Shown: positions 22,628-27,186 of the stretch, piece by piece | How positions within the stretch are numbered: position 1 is the first letter of the stretch | Layout of the letters: every line of letters begins with the position of its first letter | Assembly (NCBI GenBank): GCA_937895845.1 | Contig: CALBLK010000041.1 | Location: forward strand, 1 to 27,186 | Reading direction: 5' to 3' | From: an uncultured Prevotella sp. | GTDB lineage: Bacteria; Bacteroidota; Bacteroidia; Bacteroidales; Bacteroidaceae | Length of the DNA stretch: 27,186 bases | Program-made: the position numbers and the translations under genes | Notes under the pieces: generated by a model | Seen by the model: the letters and a program-made list of their open reading frames with translations, nothing else | Databases searched by the model: none | What the model was told of the DNA's origin: nothing

Positions 22628-24193
22628 ATGGCAGAATCTAATAAGGGACAGTCACGCCGTACGCGCCCGTCGGTTCAGGTAGACAACACCTATGGCCATC
22701 TTCAGCCGCAGGCTCTTGACGTGGAGAAGGCCGTGCTTGGTGCGTTGATGATAGACAAGGACGCGTATGCCGTTGTTTGTGAGATGCTCCATCCAGAGAG
22801 CTTCTACGAGCCGCGCAACCAGAAGGTGTTTACCGCCATACGCGACCTGAGCATGGCCGAGCAGCCGGTCGATATGCTGACCGTGACCGAGCGGCTGGCC
22901 AAGAACGGAGACCTTGACGAAGTAGGCGGACCGGCCTATGTCGCAGAGCTGTCCTCGCGTGTGTCTTCATCTGCCAACATCGAGTATCACGCCCGCATCA
23001 TAGCCCAGAAGTTCATTGCACGCCAGCTGATACAGTTTGCCAGCGGCATTGAGACCAAAGCCTTTGATGACACGACCGACATTGACGAACTGATGCAGGA
23101 GGCAGAGGGCTCGCTCTTCGAACTGTCGCAGCGTAACATGAAGAAAGACTACACGCAGATAGACCCGGTCATCAAAAATGCAATTGATGTCATTCAAAAG
23201 GCTTCGGCCAACAAGGACGGCCTGACAGGTGTGCCGACCGGCTACCACAAGCTGGATGACATCACCAGCGGATGGCAGGCCAGCGACCTGGTGATTATTG
23301 CCGGCCGTCCGGCCATGGGCAAGACATCGTTTGCGCTGTCAATGGCCAAGAACATCGCCGCAGACTACCGGGTGCCGATGGCTTTCTTCTCGCTTGAGAT
23401 GAGCAATGTGCAACTGGTCAACCGACTGATTTCAAACTGCTGTGAGATTCCCGGCAGCAAGATTCTAAACGGTCAGCTGCAGCCCGACGAGTGGGAGCGG
23501 CTTGACAAAAGGGTGAACAGCCTGCTTGGCGCCCCCCTTTATGTAGATGACACTCCCGGCCTCTCGGTGTTCGAACTGCGTACCAAGGCGCGCCGTCTGG
23601 TAAGAGAGCATGGCGTGAAAATCATCATGATTGACTACTTGCAGCTGATGAATGCCAACGGCATGCGCTTCAGCAGCCGCCAGGAAGAGGTCTCCACCAT
23701 CTCGCGCTCGCTCAAAGGGCTGGCCAAGGAGCTGGATGTCCCCATCCTGGCACTCAGCCAGCTGAACCGTGGCGTGGAGGCGCGTGAGGGTCTTGAAGGC
23801 AAGCGGCCGCAGCTGAGTGACCTCCGTGAGTCTGGAGCCATTGAGCAGGATGCCGACATGGTTGTGTTTGTACACCGTCCGGAATACTACCATATATATC
23901 AAGACGACAACGGGCGCGACCTCAGAGGTAAGGCGCAGATTATCATTGCCAAGCACCGTAAGGGTGCCACAGGCGATGTTGTGCTGACATTCCGTGGCGA
24001 GTTCACCCGTTTTGAGAACGAGGAGGACACTGCACTCGGCCAGTCGCCGGTGGATATGGGCGGGGAGATTCTAGGATCGAAAATCAATGGCGACCCGGTG
24101 GGCGGTGACGCTTTGCTGCCACCAGAGGGCTTTCCTCCCTATGATATGGACAACACTTCTTTGCCGCAGGGTGGCGGAGAGGCACCTTATTAA
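22628..24193 (+). CDS. dnaB: Replicative DNA helicase
   Basis: A 521-residue DnaB. The N-terminal helical domain (about 25-130) begins PQALDVEKAVLGALMIDKDA. The RecA-like motor has Walker A GRPAMGKT (226-233), Walker B in IIMIDYLQLM, and SQLNRGVEARE with the DNA-binding region. The C-terminal tail is Gly/Pro-rich. The motor is uninterrupted, so there is no intein. It unwinds DNA at the replication fork as a hexamer. A palindromic 22-nt-lattice element follows its stop and may end the transcript. Confidence 0.97.
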   Translation: MAESNKGQSRRTRPSVQVDNTYGHLQPQALDVEKAVLGALMIDKDAYAVVCEMLHPESFYEPRNQKVFTAIRDLSMAEQPVDMLTVTERLAKNGDLDEVGGPAYVAELSSRVSSSANIEYHARIIAQKFIARQLIQFASGIETKAFDDTTDIDELMQEAEGSLFELSQRNMKKDYTQIDPVIKNAIDVIQKASANKDGLTGVPTGYHKLDDITSGWQASDLVIIAGRPAMGKTSFALSMAKNIAADYRVPMAFFSLEMSNVQLVNRLISNCCEIPGSKILNGQLQPDEWERLDKRVNSLLGAPLYVDDTPGLSVFELRTKARRLVREHGVKIIMIDYLQLMNANGMRFSSRQEEVSTISRSLKGLAKELDVPILALSQLNRGVEAREGLEGKRPQLSDLRESGAIEQDADMVVFVHRPEYYHIYQDDNGRDLRGKAQIIIAKHRKGATGDVVLTFRGEFTRFENEEDTALGQSPVDMGGEILGSKINGDPVGGDALLPPEGFPPYDMDNTSLPQGGGEAPY

Positions 24194-24218
24194 GTCCCCG
24201 GGGCACACGTTGTATCTC

Positions 24219-24284
24219 AGTCCGTTTGGCTGTGTCATCCCGTCCGTTTCCAAGAACGGACTTTATGGCACAGCCGAACGGACT
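24219..24284. repeat. Second 22-nt-lattice palindromic element, possible dnaB terminator
   Basis: Arms 24219-24238 and 24265-24284 form a 20-bp stem with two G-T pairs. Inside, GTCCGTT (24242-24248) pairs with AACGGAC (24255-24261). CCGTTT occurs at 24222 and 24244, GAACGG at 24254 and 24276: exact 22-base steps, as in the element at 10191-10333. A T-rich tract follows (ACTTTCTTTGATTTT), so it could act as an intrinsic terminator for dnaB. From 24300 to 24408 I see nothing else. Confidence 0.8.
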
Positions 24285-24408
24285 TTCTTTGATTTTGCAG
24301 CCGCTGGATAGTTATTTGATTTGTGCACTTTTGTAAAAGTACCGAAAAAATATGAGGGAGGCTGTGTGCTTTTTCTCCTTGCAAGATGCGTTGTAATCAA
24401 ATTTGTAG

Positions 24409-24416
24409 TATCTTTG
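24409..24416 (+). promoter_or_regulatory. -7 box for nrdDG
   Basis: TATCTTTG, 110 bases upstream of the nrdD ATG. No good TTTG lies at the usual distance (GTTG at 24390-24393 is too close), which suggests an activator-dependent promoter. The 5' leader is about 100 bases. Confidence 0.65.
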
Positions 24417-24426
24417 CGGACAAAGA

Positions 24427-24450
24427 AATTGGTAAACCCAATTGGTAAAC
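24427..24450. repeat. Tandem 11-nt repeat in the nrdD leader
   Basis: AATTGGTAAAC occurs at 24427-24437 and again at 24440-24450, two bases apart, just after the expected transcription start. The position suits a repressor operator or an RNA motif. It does not resemble the NrdR box. Confidence 0.7.
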
Positions 24451-24474
24451 AAACCACCTAAAGTTGAACAAAAC

Positions 24475-24512
24475 GGATAACTTTTTTGAAAACAACAGAT
24501 GAAAAGTTGTCC
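24475..24512 (+). promoter_or_regulatory. Leader hairpin before nrdD
   Basis: Bases 24475-24485 pair with 24502-24512 in an 11-bp stem with one G-T pair and a 16-nt loop. It ends 14 bases before the nrdD start codon. There is no T-tract after it, so control of translation or RNA stability is likelier than termination. Confidence 0.55.
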
Positions 24513-24526
24513 AAAAACAGAAAACA

Positions 24527-26620
24527 ATGGAAGTAACAACCTTCACCATTACCAAGCGTGACGGACAGAAAGAACGCTTTTCTTTAGACAAAATAATGAA
24601 TGCCATCGTCAAGGCGTTCGAGTCGGTAGATGTGGCTGTTGACTTGGGCCGTATCTCCAAAATTATCAGCCATTTGGATATCCATGAGGGTATCAAGGTG
24701 GAGGACATACAGAATCAGGTGGAAGTGGCACTCATGCAGGAGGGCTACTACAGTGTGGCCAAGTCTTTCATGCTTTACAGGCAGCGTCACACCGAGGACC
24801 GCGAGACGTTGGAAAAGCTGAACTTTTTGGCTGACTACTGCGAGGCTGCCAATGCAGCGACAGGGTCTAAGTATGATGCAAATGCCAATGTGGAGCACAA
24901 GAACATTGCGACGCTGATAGGCGAGTTGCCCAAATCGAACTTTATCCGTCTGAACCGAAGGCTGCTGACTGACAGGATAAAAAAAATGTACGGCAAAGAG
25001 CTGGCCGATAAATATTTGAATTTGCTAACCCACCATTTTATTTATAAGAATGATGAAACGAGCCTGGCCAACTATTGTGCCTCCATCACGATGTATCCGT
25101 GGCTGGTCGGCGGAACCACGTCGATAGGCGGTAATTCGACAGCGCCTACCAATCTCAAGTCGTTCTGTGGCGGCTTTGTCAACATGGTGTTCATGGTGTC
25201 AAGTATGTTGAGTGGAGCTTGTGCCACCCCCGAGTTCTTGATGTACTTGAACTATTTCTTAGGTTTGGAGTATGGCAGGGACTATTATAAGGAATCGGAC
25301 AAGGTTGTGGACTTGTCTACCAGGCAGCGTACGATTGACAAGATGATAACCGACTGCTTCGAGCAGATTGTCTATTCCATCAACCAGCCAACTGGCGCGC
25401 GCAACTACCAGGCCGTATTTTGGAACATAGCCTATTACGACAAACCTTATTTCGAGAGCCTGTTTGGCAACTTTTACTTCCCAGACGGCAGCCAGCCGGA
25501 CTGGAATGGGTTGTCATGGCTGCAGAAGCGGTTTATGAAATGGTTTAACAAGGAGCGCACCAAGACCGTGCTGACTTTTCCTGTGGAGACCATGGCACTG
25601 CTGAGCAAGGATGGTGATGTGATAGACAAGGAGTGGGGCGATTTCACGGCAGAGATGTACGCTGAGGGCCATTCGTTCTTTACCTATATGAGTGACAATG
25701 CAGACTCGCTGTCAAGCTGCTGCCGTTTGCGCAACGAGATCCAAGACAATGGCTTCAGCTATACGCTGGGCGCCGGCGGCGTGTCGACGGGTTCGAAAAG
25801 CGTGCTGACGGTCAACCTGAACCGGTGCGTGCAGTATGCAGTGAATCACAAGATGGACTACAAGGCTTTCCTGCTTGACGTGATAGACCTTTGCCACAAG
25901 GTGCAGCTGGCTTATAACGAGAACTTGAAGGATCTCTGGAAACATGGCATGCTTCCCCTCTTTGACGCAGGTTACATCAATATCAGCCGCCAGTACCTCA
26001 CTATTGGTGTCAACGGACTGGTAGAGGCTGCCGAGTTCCTGGGCTTGCAGATTAACGACAATCCCGACTATCTGCACTTTGTGCAGACGGTGCTCGGGCT
26101 GGTGGAACAGAAAAACAAGGAATACCGTACCAAGGATGTGCTGTTTAACTGCGAGATGATTCCGGCTGAGAATGTCGGTGTAAAGCATGCCAAGTGGGAT
26201 CGGGAGGACGGCTATTTTGTCCCGCGCGACTGTTACAACAGCTATTTTTATGTTGTTGAAGACGACTCGCTTAACATCATAGATAAGTTCAAGCTGCATG
26301 GCGCGCCCTATATCCAGCACCTTACAGGAGGCTCGGCCCTTCACATGAACTTGGAGGAGCATCTTTCAAAGGCGCAGTACCGGCAGTTGCTCAAGGTGGC
26401 AGCCAGGGAGGGCTGCAACTATTTCACGTTCAACATTCCCAACACCATCTGTAATGACTGCGGTGCGATAGACAAGCGGTATCTGCATGAATGTCCTCAT
26501 TGCCACTCAACGAACGTTGACTATATGACGCGCATCATTGGCTATCTCAAGCGGGTGAGCAATTTCTCAGAAGCCCGTCAGAAAGAGGCTTCGAAAAGAT
26601 ACTATGCCAAAGCCGACTGA
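24527..26620 (+). CDS. nrdD: Anaerobic (class III) ribonucleoside-triphosphate reductase
   Basis: A 697-residue protein. An N-terminal ATP-cone (about 1-95, ITKRDGQKERFSLDKIMNAI) is the allosteric site that turns activity off with dATP; this has been studied in the Prevotella copri enzyme. The catalytic barrel contains the Cys-bearing loop SLSSCCRLRNE. Near the C-terminus are two Cys pairs (CNDC and CPHC) for structural zinc, and Gly672 in TRIIGYL carries the glycyl radical. It reduces NTPs to dNTPs without oxygen. NrdG is encoded next and installs the radical. The length is normal and no key residue is missing. Confidence 0.97.
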   Translation: MEVTTFTITKRDGQKERFSLDKIMNAIVKAFESVDVAVDLGRISKIISHLDIHEGIKVEDIQNQVEVALMQEGYYSVAKSFMLYRQRHTEDRETLEKLNFLADYCEAANAATGSKYDANANVEHKNIATLIGELPKSNFIRLNRRLLTDRIKKMYGKELADKYLNLLTHHFIYKNDETSLANYCASITMYPWLVGGTTSIGGNSTAPTNLKSFCGGFVNMVFMVSSMLSGACATPEFLMYLNYFLGLEYGRDYYKESDKVVDLSTRQRTIDKMITDCFEQIVYSINQPTGARNYQAVFWNIAYYDKPYFESLFGNFYFPDGSQPDWNGLSWLQKRFMKWFNKERTKTVLTFPVETMALLSKDGDVIDKEWGDFTAEMYAEGHSFFTYMSDNADSLSSCCRLRNEIQDNGFSYTLGAGGVSTGSKSVLTVNLNRCVQYAVNHKMDYKAFLLDVIDLCHKVQLAYNENLKDLWKHGMLPLFDAGYINISRQYLTIGVNGLVEAAEFLGLQINDNPDYLHFVQTVLGLVEQKNKEYRTKDVLFNCEMIPAENVGVKHAKWDREDGYFVPRDCYNSYFYVVEDDSLNIIDKFKLHGAPYIQHLTGGSALHMNLEEHLSKAQYRQLLKVAAREGCNYFTFNIPNTICNDCGAIDKRYLHECPHCHSTNVDYMTRIIGYLKRVSNFSEARQKEASKRYYAKAD

Positions 26621-26622
26621 GT

Positions 26623-27090
26623 ATGGTGAAGTATGTGAACTATGGAATCGTCTTTCAGGAGATTCCCGATGAGGTTACGCTCTCCATCAATCTCTCCAAC
26701 TGCCCTTGCCGGTGTCCGGGGTGCCACAGCAAGTATCTGTGGCAGGACATCGGCACACCACTCACGCCGATGTCGCTTGGGGCACTTGTAGAGGAGTATG
26801 GCGGCGATGTCACCTGTGTCTGTTTCATGGGAGGTGATGCAGACCCTGCGTACGTCAACAAATTGGCTTGCTACCTGCATCATGAGCACCCATCGCTGAG
26901 GGTGGCTTGGTACAGTGGGCGTAGCCGCGTGCCCTCTGCGGTTCGAAAGGCAGACTTTGACTACATCAAAGTTGGGCCGTATATAGCCCATTTGGGCTGT
27001 CTGAAAGAACGCACCACCAACCAGCGCCTGTACAAACGCGCGGCGGGCGATGACTTTACTGACATAACACCGCGCTTTTGGAAAAAGTAA
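26623..27090 (+). CDS. nrdG: Anaerobic ribonucleotide reductase activating protein
   Basis: A 155-residue radical SAM protein. The cluster-binding motif C27-x3-C31-x2-C34 sits in NCPCRCPGCHSKYLW. FMGGDAD corresponds to the glycine-rich SAM-contact motif. It generates the glycyl radical on NrdD with SAM and a 4Fe-4S cluster. It starts 2 bases after the nrdD stop, so the two are translated from one message. The 96 bases to the window end show no gene; an imperfect pairing of GGCTGCCC with GGGCGCAGCC may be a weak terminator. Confidence 0.96.
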   Translation: MVKYVNYGIVFQEIPDEVTLSINLSNCPCRCPGCHSKYLWQDIGTPLTPMSLGALVEEYGGDVTCVCFMGGDADPAYVNKLACYLHHEHPSLRVAWYSGRSRVPSAVRKADFDYIKVGPYIAHLGCLKERTTNQRLYKRAAGDDFTDITPRFWKK

Positions 27091-27186
27091 GGCTGCCCCA
27101 TGGTGTTGCCTATTTCGGCCAGATGGCAGTTTTGGGCGCAGCCGACAAACCCTGTGGGGAAGCTGTACGGATGCTAACCCAAAACA

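Overview
The window is a stretch of chromosome from a Bacteroidota bacterium, most likely Prevotellaceae or a close Bacteroidales relative. The protein set fits this (the EF-G-like FusA2, PheT, YebC, DnaB, NrdD/NrdG). So do the promoters: TTTG-N19/20-TAnnTTTG boxes stand upstream of tRNA-Lys, pheT, lepA, dnaB and ispE, with weaker versions elsewhere. Shine-Dalgarno sequences are mostly absent. The housekeeping genes are GC-rich (39 of 60 bases in a sampled lepA line). A part of hsdM is much poorer (18 of 60).

Layout, left to right. The 5' end of hemW (minus, cut by the window edge) diverges from fusA2, an EF-G paralogue whose GTPase motifs are degenerate. Next come an NfeD-like membrane protein and a polysaccharide flippase. 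A convergent minus-strand type I restriction-modification locus follows (4985-10092). It holds hsdR, a broken DUF1016/YhcG gene and hsdM. It has no hsdS, and two conserved Trp codons have become TGA. Upstream of hsdM is a run of palindromes on an exact 22-nt lattice, then two identical tRNA-Lys(CTT) genes.

A three-gene glycosyltransferase cluster (11033-14036) follows. Its promoter lies between short inverted repeats. Then come pheT-yebC with a strong terminator, a lone GT2 glycosyltransferase, a small lipoprotein gene (minus), lepA with a Crp/Fnr-type regulator, ispE (minus) divergent from dnaB, a second 22-nt-lattice palindrome, and the anaerobic ribonucleotide reductase operon nrdD-nrdG.

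How the genes relate: the glycosyltransferases and flippase would make and export a surface glycan, although no polymerase or priming transferase is present. fusA2, lepA, pheT and the tRNAs serve translation. dnaB and nrdDG serve DNA replication and dNTP supply under anaerobic conditions.

The best candidates for undescribed biology are the 22-nt-lattice palindromes (two sites), the possible invertible promoter of the glycosyltransferase cluster, and the decayed or recoded RM locus. No complete new defence system is visible.
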